A program made the translations under genes and the position numbers. Of a stretch of 21,282 nt of DNA, positions 7,178 to 15,512 are shown piece after piece (the first letter of the stretch is position 1; the number at the start of each line of letters is the position of its first letter). Source of the stretch: Actinomycetota bacterium. Its GTDB lineage: Bacteria; Actinomycetota; Geothermincolia; Fen-727; Anoxymicrobiaceae. The stretch covers positions 10,831 through 32,112 of the forward strand of contig PMDX01000081.1 of the NCBI GenBank assembly GCA_003154635.1, in the 5' to 3' direction. A model generated the notes under the pieces. The model saw nothing but the letters and a program-made list of their open reading frames with translations, was not told the DNA's origin and did no database searches.

Positions 7178-8533
7178 GTGGTGCTCATGTATGATATCGC
7201 TTCCTCATCTCTAACAGACACTGGCAAGGTCCGCGAGATAAACGAGGACTCAGTCCTCGAAGCGGGGAACCTGTTCGCGGTGGCAGACGGAATGGGCGGT
7301 CACCAGGCGGGCGAGGTTGCAAGCGACCTTGCGCTCAGCTTGATCGGTCAGTATGTAGAGGACAACCTCGGCCTTGTCGGCGGAGAGAAACTGGTCGAAA
7401 AGGCGGTGTCGTCAGCCAACGTCTCTGTCCATCAGAAAGCGCGATCCAGCGCGAAATATCGCTCTATGGGCACGACGGTCACGCTGCTCTATCGCGAGGG
7501 AGACACCGCTTACATCGGAAACGTCGGCGACTCGCGTACATACCTTCTGCGCGCGGGCTCCCTTCGCAGGTTGACGCGGGACCACTCGCTCGTCCAGGCG
7601 CTCATCGACGAGGGGGAGATAACAGAGGAGCAGGCGCGCTACCACCCCCAGAGGAACATCATCCTCAGGGCGCTCGGGCTCGAGCCTCAGATTGATGTTG
7701 ACGTGGTCTCGGTCAAGATCGAACCTGGCGACGAGTTCCTGCTCGCGTCCGACGGGCTTACAGGCATGGTAGATGACGCCGGCATAGCGCGCGTTCTGGT
7801 CGAGAACCCCGAACCCGTCGTGGCGGCTCGCGCGCTGGTCGACCTCGCGCTTGCGGCGGGAGGGAACGACAACATATCCGTGGTCGTCGTAAGCATCAAG
7901 GAGTCGGCGACGGTCGTCCCATCCCACGCGGGGCCGGACGAAGCCAAGCAAGGTGCCGAGCTCGCAGCCGAAAAGCCACAAGACGGCCTCGGCAGGCGCG
8001 GCAGGAATGAGCGGCGGCGAAAGACCCGCTGGGTGATAGCCGCTGCGCTGATTGTGGTCCTGCTGGGCGCAGCGACAGGCGTTGTAGCGTATCTATACAA
8101 CAAGACGTACTACGTGGCTGAGCGTAACGGCAAGGTGACCCTCTTCAAGGGTTTCCCGTTCTGGGACCTGGGCATGGTCGTGCGCAAGACTGACACCGAC
8201 ACCAGGTTTCTGCCCGCAGCGCTGAGGCAGAGGGTCGAGGGCAAGCTCGACCCCGAATCGCGACATGACGCCGAAAAGACGATCGCCATGCTCGAACGGC
8301 AGGCGGCTAAGTACTCCGTTATCGTTCCCCGGGTGGAGGGCAAGAAGCTGAAGCAGGCGAAAGCGGCTCTCGAGTCCGTGGGCCTGAAAGCGAAGGTCGA
8401 GTTGGTCAGCAGGCCGACCATCGCCGCCAATACCGTGATCGACCAGGATCCCGTGCCGGGCACGAGATTGGGGGTCGGGAGCGAGGTCAAACTCAAAGTC
8501 GTGATGGCCGGGTCTCCCGCAAAGGAGGTGTGA
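7178..8533 (+). CDS. pstP: PP2C-type Ser/Thr phosphatase PstP with an extracellular PASTA domain
   Basis: Metal-dependent protein phosphatase that reverses PknA/PknB-type phosphorylation of cell-wall and division proteins. Residues about 5-240 are a full PP2C domain: NEDS (D24), ADGMGGH (D37, G38), GDSR, SDGLTGM and GGNDN supply the metal ligands. A linker of some 40 residues leads to a transmembrane helix at about 285-307 (WVIAAALIVVLLGAA), then an ectodomain. Its first part (YYVAERNGKVTLFKGFPFW) resembles the PstP ectodomain of mycobacteria. The last part, about residues 379-447 (VPRVEGKKLKQAKAALESVG, then PVPGTRLGVGSEVKLKV), is a PASTA domain, normally found on PknB/Stk1 kinases and some PBPs. 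The GTG at 7178 is four bases after the fhaB stop; the GTG at 7181 and ATG at 7187 are alternatives. Confidence 0.94.
   Translation: MVLMYDIASSSLTDTGKVREINEDSVLEAGNLFAVADGMGGHQAGEVASDLALSLIGQYVEDNLGLVGGEKLVEKAVSSANVSVHQKARSSAKYRSMGTTVTLLYREGDTAYIGNVGDSRTYLLRAGSLRRLTRDHSLVQALIDEGEITEEQARYHPQRNIILRALGLEPQIDVDVVSVKIEPGDEFLLASDGLTGMVDDAGIARVLVENPEPVVAARALVDLALAAGGNDNISVVVVSIKESATVVPSHAGPDEAKQGAELAAEKPQDGLGRRGRNERRRKTRWVIAAALIVVLLGAATGVVAYLYNKTYYVAERNGKVTLFKGFPFWDLGMVVRKTDTDTRFLPAALRQRVEGKLDPESRHDAEKTIAMLERQAAKYSVIVPRVEGKKLKQAKAALESVGLKAKVELVSRPTIAANTVIDQDPVPGTRLGVGSEVKLKVVMAGSPAKEV
8521..8530 (+). promoter_or_regulatory. Strong ribosome-binding site that decides the rodA start
   Basis: AAAGGAGGTG is a near-perfect anti-16S match located in the last codons of pstP. 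It is six bases before an ATC codon at 8537 and no ATG, GTG or TTG in the rodA frame lies within normal spacing; the first TTG (8564) is 33 bases away. Confidence 0.7.
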
Positions 8534-8536
8534 CAG

Positions 8537-9877
8537 ATCAGGGACAGGAACCGCGAACTCATATTGTTGGTCTTCATGATCCTCGTGATGTTCGTGGGGT
8601 TCGTGGCTTTCGAGCTCGGGCGCGATGGAAAGGTCTCTTATTCTTCACTCATCTATCCCGGACTCGCGGCACTGATCTTTGTGATCCTGCATATCGTCCT
8701 GCGATTTGTGCTGCCTCGCGCGGATGGCCTGCTGCTTCCGCTCGCGGCGGGTCTGACGTTCCTGGGCCTTGTGTTGATAGCGAGGCTCGATCCGGGCACT
8801 GTGAATCACGCGACGGGGCAGCTCGCACATGGCTACAGCCTATTACGCGCCCAGATAATCTGGCTTGCGGTGGCGGGGGGGGCGTTCGTCCTTGTCGTGC
8901 TGTTCCTTCGAAACTATGAATCGCTCGCACGGTATAAATACACGATAGGCATAGCGGCCATCTTGCTTCTCGCGGTACCGATGTTCGCCGGCACCGAGGT
9001 CAACGGAGCCAAGCTGTGGCTCGACATCGGACCCATGCACTTCCAGCCTAGCGAGCTCGCCAAGGTGCTGCTGGTCATATTCCTCGCCGCCTTTTTCGCA
9101 GAAAAGCACGAACTGCTGAGCATCTCGACGCACAGGGTGCTTGGTGTCCCGGTGCCTGAGCTGAAATACTTCGTCCCCCTTCTTGCCATGTGGGGCGTCA
9201 GCGTGCTCATCATGATATTCCAGAAAGACCTTGGTTCTTCGCTGCTCTTCTTTGGTATCTTCATCTGCATGCTTTATGCGGCCACCGCCCGCAAGACGTA
9301 CGTGCTCGTGGGCACATGCCTGTTCCTGCTGGGAGCGTTCCTGTGTTACCTGGCGTTCGCCCACGTGCAGGTCCGCGTCACAACCTGGCTACGCCCGCTC
9401 AACCCCGCGACGATACAGAAGCAGTCGTACCAGATATCCCAATCGCTGTTCGCGCTGTCCTCGGGCGGGGCGTCGGGGACAGGGCTCGGGCTTGGGTACC
9501 CGAAGTTCATCCCCTCCGTTGCCACCGACTTCATCTTCAGTGTGGTCGGTGAGGAACTGGGCCTGCTGGGCGCCGGCGCGGTCATCATCATGTATATCCT
9601 TTTCGTGGCGCGCGGCATAAAGGTCGCCCTGGTCCACCGCGACGATTTCGGCAAGCTGCTGGCGTTGGGCCTCATCAGCGTCATCGGCCTGCAGGCGTTC
9701 ATCATCATGGGGGGCGTCACCCGCCTGATCCCGCTCACGGGCATAACGCTGCCGTTCATGAGCTACGGCGGCAGCTCCCTGTTCGCGAACTTCATTTTGC
9801 TTGGGTTGTTGATGGTCCTCTCGCACCGGGGAGCGACGACCAATGTGGCAAGCCTCCGGAAGGCGGGCAAGAAATGA
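8537..9877 (+). CDS. rodA: SEDS-family peptidoglycan polymerase RodA/FtsW
   Basis: Polytopic glycosyltransferase that polymerises lipid II and pairs with a class B PBP, here the adjacent PbpA. Family motifs are clear: LIARLDP, NGAKLWLDIG followed by FQPSELAKVLLV, KDLGSSLLFF (containing the essential Asp), SVVGEELGLLGA and LPFMSYGGSS near the C-terminus. Two extra helices precede the conserved core, as in actinobacterial homologues. Start choice: the frame after the pstP stop reads IRDRNRELILLVFM, and RodA proteins commonly begin MRxRNREL, so the initiator should be the ATC at 8537, correctly placed behind a strong ribosome-binding site. A conventional TTG at 8564 would delete the conserved RNREL segment. 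The stop overlaps the pbpA start as ATGA. RodA is favoured over FtsW by pairing with pbpA. Confidence 0.92.
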   Translation: MRDRNRELILLVFMILVMFVGFVAFELGRDGKVSYSSLIYPGLAALIFVILHIVLRFVLPRADGLLLPLAAGLTFLGLVLIARLDPGTVNHATGQLAHGYSLLRAQIIWLAVAGGAFVLVVLFLRNYESLARYKYTIGIAAILLLAVPMFAGTEVNGAKLWLDIGPMHFQPSELAKVLLVIFLAAFFAEKHELLSISTHRVLGVPVPELKYFVPLLAMWGVSVLIMIFQKDLGSSLLFFGIFICMLYAATARKTYVLVGTCLFLLGAFLCYLAFAHVQVRVTTWLRPLNPATIQKQSYQISQSLFALSSGGASGTGLGLGYPKFIPSVATDFIFSVVGEELGLLGAGAVIIMYILFVARGIKVALVHRDDFGKLLALGLISVIGLQAFIIMGGVTRLIPLTGITLPFMSYGGSSLFANFILLGLLMVLSHRGATTNVASLRKAGKK

Positions 9878-11313
9878 ACAGGCAGATAAAGATACTGCTT
9901 ATCGTTTTCATCTTGTGCCTTGTCGCCGTCGGCGCCAACCTGTTTTATATCCAGATCATCGACGCGGGGAAGCTGCAGTCGAACGCGTACAACAAGCGTC
10001 ACCTCGTGGAAGAGTACGCAATACAGCGTGGCGACATCCTCACGAAAGACTCGCAGAGGCTCGCATACAGCGAAGACACCGGCGAGGTGTATCGCTGGCA
10101 GCGGGCGTATCCATACGGTCCGCTCTTCGCCGATATCACAGGGTACGACTCGTGGAAATACGGGCGGACCGGGCTCGAGTCTACATACAATGACCAGCTT
10201 CTTGGAAAAGCCTCCGCCATGAGCTTCAGGAGCCTTGGCGATATGCTCCTGGGCTCCGAAAAGCGGGGAGATTCCATCGTGCTCACGGTTGACTCGAGGC
10301 TGCAGAAGGCGGCTGCTGACGCTCTCGGCAACAGGAAGGGCGCGGTCGTCGCCCTCGATCCATCGACCGGCGGCATCCTTGCGATGGTGACCAGCCCGAC
10401 GTTCGACCCCAACACGACGGTGCCTACCAAAGGGCGCGATACCTCCGCCGCGTGGGCCGCGCTCAACGCGGACCCGAACCAACCACTGTTCAACAGGCCG
10501 ACCAGTGGTCTTTACCCACCGGGCTCATCGTTCAAGACCGTCGTGGCGGCGGCGGCCCTGGACCTGGGCGTGGTAACACCGGCATCCGTTTACAATTGCG
10601 CTGGAAAGCTGCTGGTGCACGGGTACCCGATCTACGACTTCAACAAGAAGACGCACGGCAGCATAACGTTCGCCCAGGCCCTGGTCGTCTCATGCAATAT
10701 CACGTTCGCACAGGTCGGGCTGCAACTCGGCGGCCCGGCACTGGTCGATTACGCCGAACGTTTCGGATTCAACAGCGCGATTCCGTTCGACCTTCCCACC
10801 GAAGCGAGCAAGATACTCAACGCGACGGCGATGGCGAGCGACCCGGTCCAGTTGGCGACCGCGAGCTTCGGCCAGGGCCAGGACCTGGCAACACCGCTGC
10901 AGATGGCCATGGTAGCCGCGACGGTCGCTAACAAAGGCAAGATGATGAGGCCGTACCTCGTCAGTGAGGTACAGGATTATAACGCCAAGATTGTCGAGCA
11001 GTTCAAGCCCAAGCAGTTGAGCACCATCATCAAGGAAGATACGGCTCAGACGCTCACGGACATGATGGTTAAAGTCGTCGAAGACGGCACTGGCACCGCC
11101 GCGCAGATCGATGGCATCAGCGTCGCCGGAAAGACCGGCACCGCCGAGGTTGCCGGAGCGGAGCCTCATGCCTGGTTCACCTGCTTTGCGCCATCCGACC
11201 AACCGGCGCTTGCAATCGCGGTCATCGTAGAGAACGGCGGCGAAGGTGGTGTAACCGCGGCACCGATCGCCAGGAAGGTAATGCAGAAAGCCCGGGAGAT
11301 CGGGTTGCTATAG
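9874..11313 (+). CDS. pbpA: Class B penicillin-binding protein PbpA (PBP2-like transpeptidase)
   Basis: Membrane-anchored DD-transpeptidase that crosslinks peptidoglycan outside the cell. An N-terminal transmembrane anchor (ILLIVFILCLVAVGANLFY) is followed by the short PBP dimerisation region (QRGDILTKDSQRLAY, GLESTYNDQLLG) and the transpeptidase domain from about residue 145. Catalytic motifs are complete: S218-x-x-K221 in PPGSSFKTV, S273-x-N275 in VVSCNITFAQ, and K420-T-G in GKTGTAEV. The length of 479 residues matches mycobacterial PbpA (about 490). No PASTA domain is attached. The ATG overlaps the rodA stop by four bases, as expected for a SEDS-PBP pair. Confidence 0.95.
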   Translation: MNRQIKILLIVFILCLVAVGANLFYIQIIDAGKLQSNAYNKRHLVEEYAIQRGDILTKDSQRLAYSEDTGEVYRWQRAYPYGPLFADITGYDSWKYGRTGLESTYNDQLLGKASAMSFRSLGDMLLGSEKRGDSIVLTVDSRLQKAAADALGNRKGAVVALDPSTGGILAMVTSPTFDPNTTVPTKGRDTSAAWAALNADPNQPLFNRPTSGLYPPGSSFKTVVAAAALDLGVVTPASVYNCAGKLLVHGYPIYDFNKKTHGSITFAQALVVSCNITFAQVGLQLGGPALVDYAERFGFNSAIPFDLPTEASKILNATAMASDPVQLATASFGQGQDLATPLQMAMVAATVANKGKMMRPYLVSEVQDYNAKIVEQFKPKQLSTIIKEDTAQTLTDMMVKVVEDGTGTAAQIDGISVAGKTGTAEVAGAEPHAWFTCFAPSDQPALAIAVIVENGGEGGVTAAPIARKVMQKAREIGLL

Positions 11314-11339
11314 TCTCGAGGGGTCTACAAGGGGGGCAC

Positions 11340-12575
11340 ATGCGCAGGTTTGTGAAGGTGCTGGGATGGGTTGCCGCGGGCGCGGTTCTTACACTCGGGT
11401 TTCTGTTCGGCGCTATTGCTTATTCCCACGCTCGGCTCAGGTTCAGATTCTGGGCGTCCATGCAGAGAGGGGTCCCGTCAGGCCCCGCTGACGAACGCCT
11501 GCCCAAAGAGCGGGGCAGCATGCCGGCGCTCTTTGAGTCCCTCAAACAGATACCGTTTCGGCCTTCATGGGCACTGGGAGGGGCGAAGGCACTGATAGGA
11601 AACTCCTTCCTTCTTTTCATGAACGCGGCGAGGGCTACAGTGGGTGCCGCTTATCCTTACCCCCCGGAATTCGAAGAGACCGTCATCGAAAGTTTTGACG
11701 GCACGCCGATAACTGTGGCGGTCGGGATCCACCGTGACGGCAAGGCGCGCCCGGCCATTGTGATATCGCACGGTTTCATGGGGTCGAAGCACGACCACTA
11801 CATCATCGACCCGGCGCTTACCGCTTACGCGGAGTGGGGTTTCAACGTCCTGGCGATAGACCTGCGCAACTGGGGCTGCAGCCAGAAGCTTTCCCACTCG
11901 CCCACTACCGCGGGCTGGAAAGAGGCCGAGGACCTCCTCGCTGCGGCCAGACACATGTCAGAGCAGCCAGAGGTCACCAGCGTGGGAATCACGGGCTTCT
12001 CGATGGGCGCCGGCTCGACCATGAGGGCCGCGTTCGCCACGAGGGAGTACCCGTTCCTCACAGGCGGTGCGATAGCCTGGAACGGCTATGCCGACTCAAG
12101 GCGAATGATCGAGCGCATAAGCACTCGGCCATCGCTTAAGGAGTTGTTCTTCCCCGTCTACCTCGCGTTCTCTCTCATGCATTGGATAAGGCGCGAGGAC
12201 ATGAAGTCATACGTGGATGATCCCGGGCCGCGTGAGTATCTTGACTGCGCGTTCGCCGAGTCGGACTTCATGGTTTACGTCGACAAGGTCGCCGCTCCAC
12301 ACTACGGGGTAAGCCCGGAAGAGTACTACGCAAAATCGAGCCCCCGCGAGTTCCTGGCGGAGGTGGAGGCCCCTCTGCTGATAATCCATGCGGAGGATGA
12401 CCCGGTCTGCCCGATGGCAGAGATGGATGAGCTCGCGGGGGTTATCCGTGATAATCCGAATGTCAACATCTGGATGCTACCAACCGGCAGTCACTGCCTC
12501 TTCCAGTATCTGGACCGGAAATGGTACGACGCTGTCATGCGCGATTTTTTCACGTATTGGGCGATTTGGGAGTAA
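11340..12575 (+). CDS. Membrane-anchored alpha/beta hydrolase (YheT-like esterase type)
   Basis: Predicted serine hydrolase of unknown substrate. One N-terminal transmembrane helix (VLGWVAAGAVLTLGFLFGAIAY) is followed by an alpha/beta-hydrolase domain from about residue 115. Visible elements are the oxyanion-hole segment ISHGFMGSKHDHY, nucleophile elbow GFSMGAGS (S221), acid in HAEDDPVCP (D353 or D354) and base in TGSHCLF (H385), so the triad looks intact. The DDPVCP and GSHC arrangement resembles YheT/ABHD1-type esterases. A GGGGGG ribosome-binding site at 11331-11336 precedes the ATG, only 26 bases after pbpA, so the gene probably shares that transcript. It sits where pknB often follows in related genomes; a role in envelope lipid or cell-wall processing is inference from position only. 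Confidence 0.85.
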   Translation: MRRFVKVLGWVAAGAVLTLGFLFGAIAYSHARLRFRFWASMQRGVPSGPADERLPKERGSMPALFESLKQIPFRPSWALGGAKALIGNSFLLFMNAARATVGAAYPYPPEFEETVIESFDGTPITVAVGIHRDGKARPAIVISHGFMGSKHDHYIIDPALTAYAEWGFNVLAIDLRNWGCSQKLSHSPTTAGWKEAEDLLAAARHMSEQPEVTSVGITGFSMGAGSTMRAAFATREYPFLTGGAIAWNGYADSRRMIERISTRPSLKELFFPVYLAFSLMHWIRREDMKSYVDDPGPREYLDCAFAESDFMVYVDKVAAPHYGVSPEEYYAKSSPREFLAEVEAPLLIIHAEDDPVCPMAEMDELAGVIRDNPNVNIWMLPTGSHCLFQYLDRKWYDAVMRDFFTYWAIWE

Positions 12576-12579
12576 TCTC

Positions 12580-14214
12580 TTGAGAGAAAAGCGATCCAGG
12601 CTGATAACGCTCGCACTTGTCTTAATTCTGGTGGTTCCTGCCTTCGCCGGTTGCGGCTCGCGGGGCCGTCCGGCCAGGGCATCTTACATCGTCAAGCAGG
12701 GCGGGATAACGATCGGCGGTCAGCAGGTCAACTACCTGAAGGACGCCGGCGCCGTGACCTACTCGGCGAACGAGCATCGACCGTTCGAGATCAGCGATAC
12801 CACGACGTATCGCAAGCTGACCGTAACGCCCGACCTTGCCCGCCTTAAAGGTTACTACGCGAACACCACGGTGCCGGGCGCTTCGTACCGCACTTACATA
12901 AACCCGGCCGGTGACAGGTATTACTTCCTGGACGACCAGTTGCAGATTTTCAACTACGTTCCGAGTTTCTCGCCGGAGAGGGGCTTCCTGCCATTCGAGC
13001 CCGACTCCGCGGCGTTGCTCCAGGTGCTCGTCGACAAGTTCCTGGCGGCGCGCGTGGATTCGGCGGCGGCGCTGGTCATCATGCCCTCGAAGAGCAGCGT
13101 CCTTCGTGAGGTTTTTGTCGCGAAACAGGGGGCCGACAGGATCAGGGTGACAGGAGAGGGAGTCCCGGACCTGAGTCTCACGATTGATAGCGCGGGCCTT
13201 TTGACCGGCATGCAGGGCGGTGGGCTCGTGATAACTACCGGAAGTGCCGGTACGCTCGATTCGAGGCCCTTCGCGCCGACCGGCAAGGCGCGAGAGGTCC
13301 AGGAAGTGAGGGTCCCAACTACAGATAAGCTTTCAAACGGTGACAGTCTCGAGCTTGCAGGCTCTTTCTACATACCCGCGACAAAGGGCCCGTACCGGTC
13401 CGTGATACTGGTCGGCGAGTTCGGTCCGGAGGACAGGACAGGCGCCGGATTCCTGGGACGCATTGCGGAGCAACTCACCGACCGCGGCATGGCGGTGCTG
13501 ACCTGCGACAAGCGCGGCGTGCCGAGGAGCCAGGGCAAGTATTCCACCTACACTTACAACTCGGCCGTCCTCGACCTCAATTCCGAGGTCGATTACCTGG
13601 TGCTCAGGGGCGATGTAGACGCGAACCGGATTGCGCTGGTCGGGTTCGGCGAAGGAGGGGCTCTCGCCTGCAGGGTTGCTGCATCAAACCCTTACGTCAC
13701 GGCGCTCGCGCTCATGGCGACTCCTTCCGTTCCGCTCTTTCCGGACCTCGCGGGTACGCAGGTCGAGATGCGGGGCGGACTTGGACTGTTGACGAAGGCC
13801 GAGGTCAACACCGCCGGCCTCAACATCGCCAACCTCGTTAACACGGTGGCTTCGACCAACGCCGCGACCATCAAGATACAGGGGCACGAGCTCTTTCTGG
13901 GCTGGATGAGGTCGCAGGAGGGCAACAGTGCGCTTGCCTCCATCGGCAGCCTGACCATCCCGGTGCTCGTCATGCAGGGAGGTATGGACGGCAACGTTCC
14001 AGCAAAGCAGTCGGACGAGCTGATGCGAGCCCTCGAAGCGCGAGGAAAAAGCAGGCAGGAGCTGGCTCTCTACGACAAGCTCGGGCATTACTTCGGCCCG
14101 CTCCTTCTCGAAGCGCAGGCTGTACCCTACAGGGACCATCCGAATGTCGACACGGCCGTGCTCGAGAAGCTCTCGGGATGGCTCGACGCCAACCTGAAGT
14201 CTAAGAAGCAGTAG
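12580..14214 (+). CDS. Lipoprotein with alpha/beta-hydrolase fold, nucleophile serine replaced by glycine
   Basis: Exported lipoprotein of 544 residues. The TTG at 12580 is chosen because GGGAG lies seven bases upstream and it gives a clean lipoprotein signal peptide: MREKRSRL, a hydrophobic core, then lipobox FAGC with Cys25 as the lipid-attachment residue. Residues about 30-230 are an unrecognised N-terminal region. From about 250 there is a prolyl-oligopeptidase/S33-like hydrolase domain: LVGEFGPEDRTGAG, VLTCDKRGVPRSQGKYS, the elbow LVGFGEGGALA, acid D470 in GGMDGNVP and H503 in DKLGHYFG. Relatives have GHSEGG at the elbow; here codon 13648-13650 is GGC (Gly357) where AGC would encode Ser. 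It may be a non-catalytic binding protein or carry a recent mutation. It begins five bases after the preceding hydrolase gene. Confidence 0.85.
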   Translation: MREKRSRLITLALVLILVVPAFAGCGSRGRPARASYIVKQGGITIGGQQVNYLKDAGAVTYSANEHRPFEISDTTTYRKLTVTPDLARLKGYYANTTVPGASYRTYINPAGDRYYFLDDQLQIFNYVPSFSPERGFLPFEPDSAALLQVLVDKFLAARVDSAAALVIMPSKSSVLREVFVAKQGADRIRVTGEGVPDLSLTIDSAGLLTGMQGGGLVITTGSAGTLDSRPFAPTGKAREVQEVRVPTTDKLSNGDSLELAGSFYIPATKGPYRSVILVGEFGPEDRTGAGFLGRIAEQLTDRGMAVLTCDKRGVPRSQGKYSTYTYNSAVLDLNSEVDYLVLRGDVDANRIALVGFGEGGALACRVAASNPYVTALALMATPSVPLFPDLAGTQVEMRGGLGLLTKAEVNTAGLNIANLVNTVASTNAATIKIQGHELFLGWMRSQEGNSALASIGSLTIPVLVMQGGMDGNVPAKQSDELMRALEARGKSRQELALYDKLGHYFGPLLLEAQAVPYRDHPNVDTAVLEKLSGWLDANLKSKKQ

Positions 14215-14231
14215 CGATCTGAAGAGTGCTA

Positions 14232-14260
14232 TTGGGCGCTCGACGCTTTTGGGTTATTGT
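14232..14260 (+). promoter_or_regulatory. Weak candidate promoter before the M28 peptidase gene
   Basis: TTGGGC (14232-14237) and TATTGT (14255-14260) are separated by 17 bases in the 65-base gap before the peptidase gene. Each hexamer matches the sigma-70 consensus only partly, so this could be chance; the peptidase gene may simply belong to the upstream operon. Confidence 0.25.
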
Positions 14261-14279
14261 TACCTAATCCGAAAAAGAC

Positions 14280-15512
14280 ATGTCCTACAGGCCGATGCGG
14301 TTCGCGTACCGCGAATCGAGCTTCGAGCCAGAGAGCGCAGACAGGGGTGACATGGGGATACGGGAGGACCTTCTCAAGCTGGCGGTGGAGATCGGGCCAA
14401 GGGGCGCCTGCACCCCGGCCGAGAACAAGGCAGCGGAGTTTATCGCCGGGCGTTTCGAAGAGCGCGGCCTCGAGGTCTCAACCGAGGAGTTCTCCTGCAT
14501 CGATACCTACTCCTACCTATATATCGTATACCTCTCCATCGCTATCGTTTTCGGGTTTCTCTCCTACTGGCTCTGGTTCGTCTATTTCGCGGCGCCGGTA
14601 GTGGTGCTCAATGCGCTGGCGTTCGCTTTCGACCTCGAGACGTTTCCCGTGGTGTCGCGGGTGCTCCCGCACAAGAAAAGCCGCAACGTAATAGGCGAGC
14701 TTCCCGCCGACGACGGCAGGGTCGGCCTTGTAGTGGTCGCGCATTACGATAGCGCCCGATCGGCGCTCTCGTTCGGCCCCGACCTGGTCAGGAACTTCCG
14801 GCTGTCGTTCTCGATGATGATCGGCTCGATCTTCATGGTTGCGCTGCTGACGTTCGCCAACATGATAGTAAGGCTGGCTGCCGGCTACACCAGCATGTGG
14901 GTCTGGATAGCCACCCTCGTCTTTTGCGCATACCTGCTGGTGCCGCTGGCGATAATGATCCATCGCGAGATCGCAATGGACTACACGCCCGGCGCCAACG
15001 ACAACGCCTCGGGCGTGGTCGCGATGCTTGCCCTCGCGGACAAAGTCACCGACCAAGAATCGCGTCTACCCGGAGTCATGTTCGTCGCCACTGGTGCCGA
15101 AGAGGTCGGAACGGCCGGGATGATAGAGTTCCTCAAGCGACACGGAGAGAGTATCGCCGACTCCCTCATAATCAACCTCGACAACCTGGGCACCGGGCAC
15201 CTCTGCTACATCGACGAGGAGGGCATGCTGCTCGGGCACAACTCGAGCCCCGTGCTACTCTGGATGGCCGACAGCGTGGCCTGGAAAAAGAGGATGCCCG
15301 CGTGGAAGACGAGCTACCGCCTGCTATCGACTGACGCCACGCCCGCGCTGGCCCGCGGTTACAAGGCAATGAGCGTGATGGCGTTCGACGACGACGGCAG
15401 GCTACCCAACTGGCATTGGCAGAGCGATACCGCCGATAACGTCAACATGGAGAATCTCGAGCTCGCTCGCGCCTTTCTCTGGAACCTCGCAAAGCGCATC
15501 GAGACAACCTGA
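14280..15512 (+). CDS. Membrane M28-family zinc peptidase
   Basis: Predicted two-zinc exopeptidase (aminopeptidase-like). All family ligands are visible, numbered from 14280: H155 and D157 in VAHYDS, D241 in PGANDNASG, the catalytic and metal glutamates E274/E275 in ATGAEEVG, D301 in NLDNLG, and H379 in NWHWQSDT. Hydrophobic segments interrupt the catalytic domain: a pair at about 78-118 before the HxD motif, and a second pair at about 178-228 between HxD and the second zinc ligand, so the domain is built around four transmembrane helices. The ATG at 14280 has no ribosome-binding site. The ATG at 14352 has AGGGG just upstream and begins with MGIREDLLKLAVEIGPRG, where many M28 domains begin, so it may be the real start. 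The gene follows the lipoprotein gene by 65 bases. Confidence 0.88.
   Translation: MSYRPMRFAYRESSFEPESADRGDMGIREDLLKLAVEIGPRGACTPAENKAAEFIAGRFEERGLEVSTEEFSCIDTYSYLYIVYLSIAIVFGFLSYWLWFVYFAAPVVVLNALAFAFDLETFPVVSRVLPHKKSRNVIGELPADDGRVGLVVVAHYDSARSALSFGPDLVRNFRLSFSMMIGSIFMVALLTFANMIVRLAAGYTSMWVWIATLVFCAYLLVPLAIMIHREIAMDYTPGANDNASGVVAMLALADKVTDQESRLPGVMFVATGAEEVGTAGMIEFLKRHGESIADSLIINLDNLGTGHLCYIDEEGMLLGHNSSPVLLWMADSVAWKKRMPAWKTSYRLLSTDATPALARGYKAMSVMAFDDDGRLPNWHWQSDTADNVNMENLELARAFLWNLAKRIETT

Noticed and set aside
11340..12575. Shared recent duplication origin for the two adjacent alpha/beta hydrolases (11340-12575 and 12580-14214)
   Set aside because: Their sequences share only general fold motifs, with different lengths, anchors and cap regions, so a recent tandem duplication is not supported.
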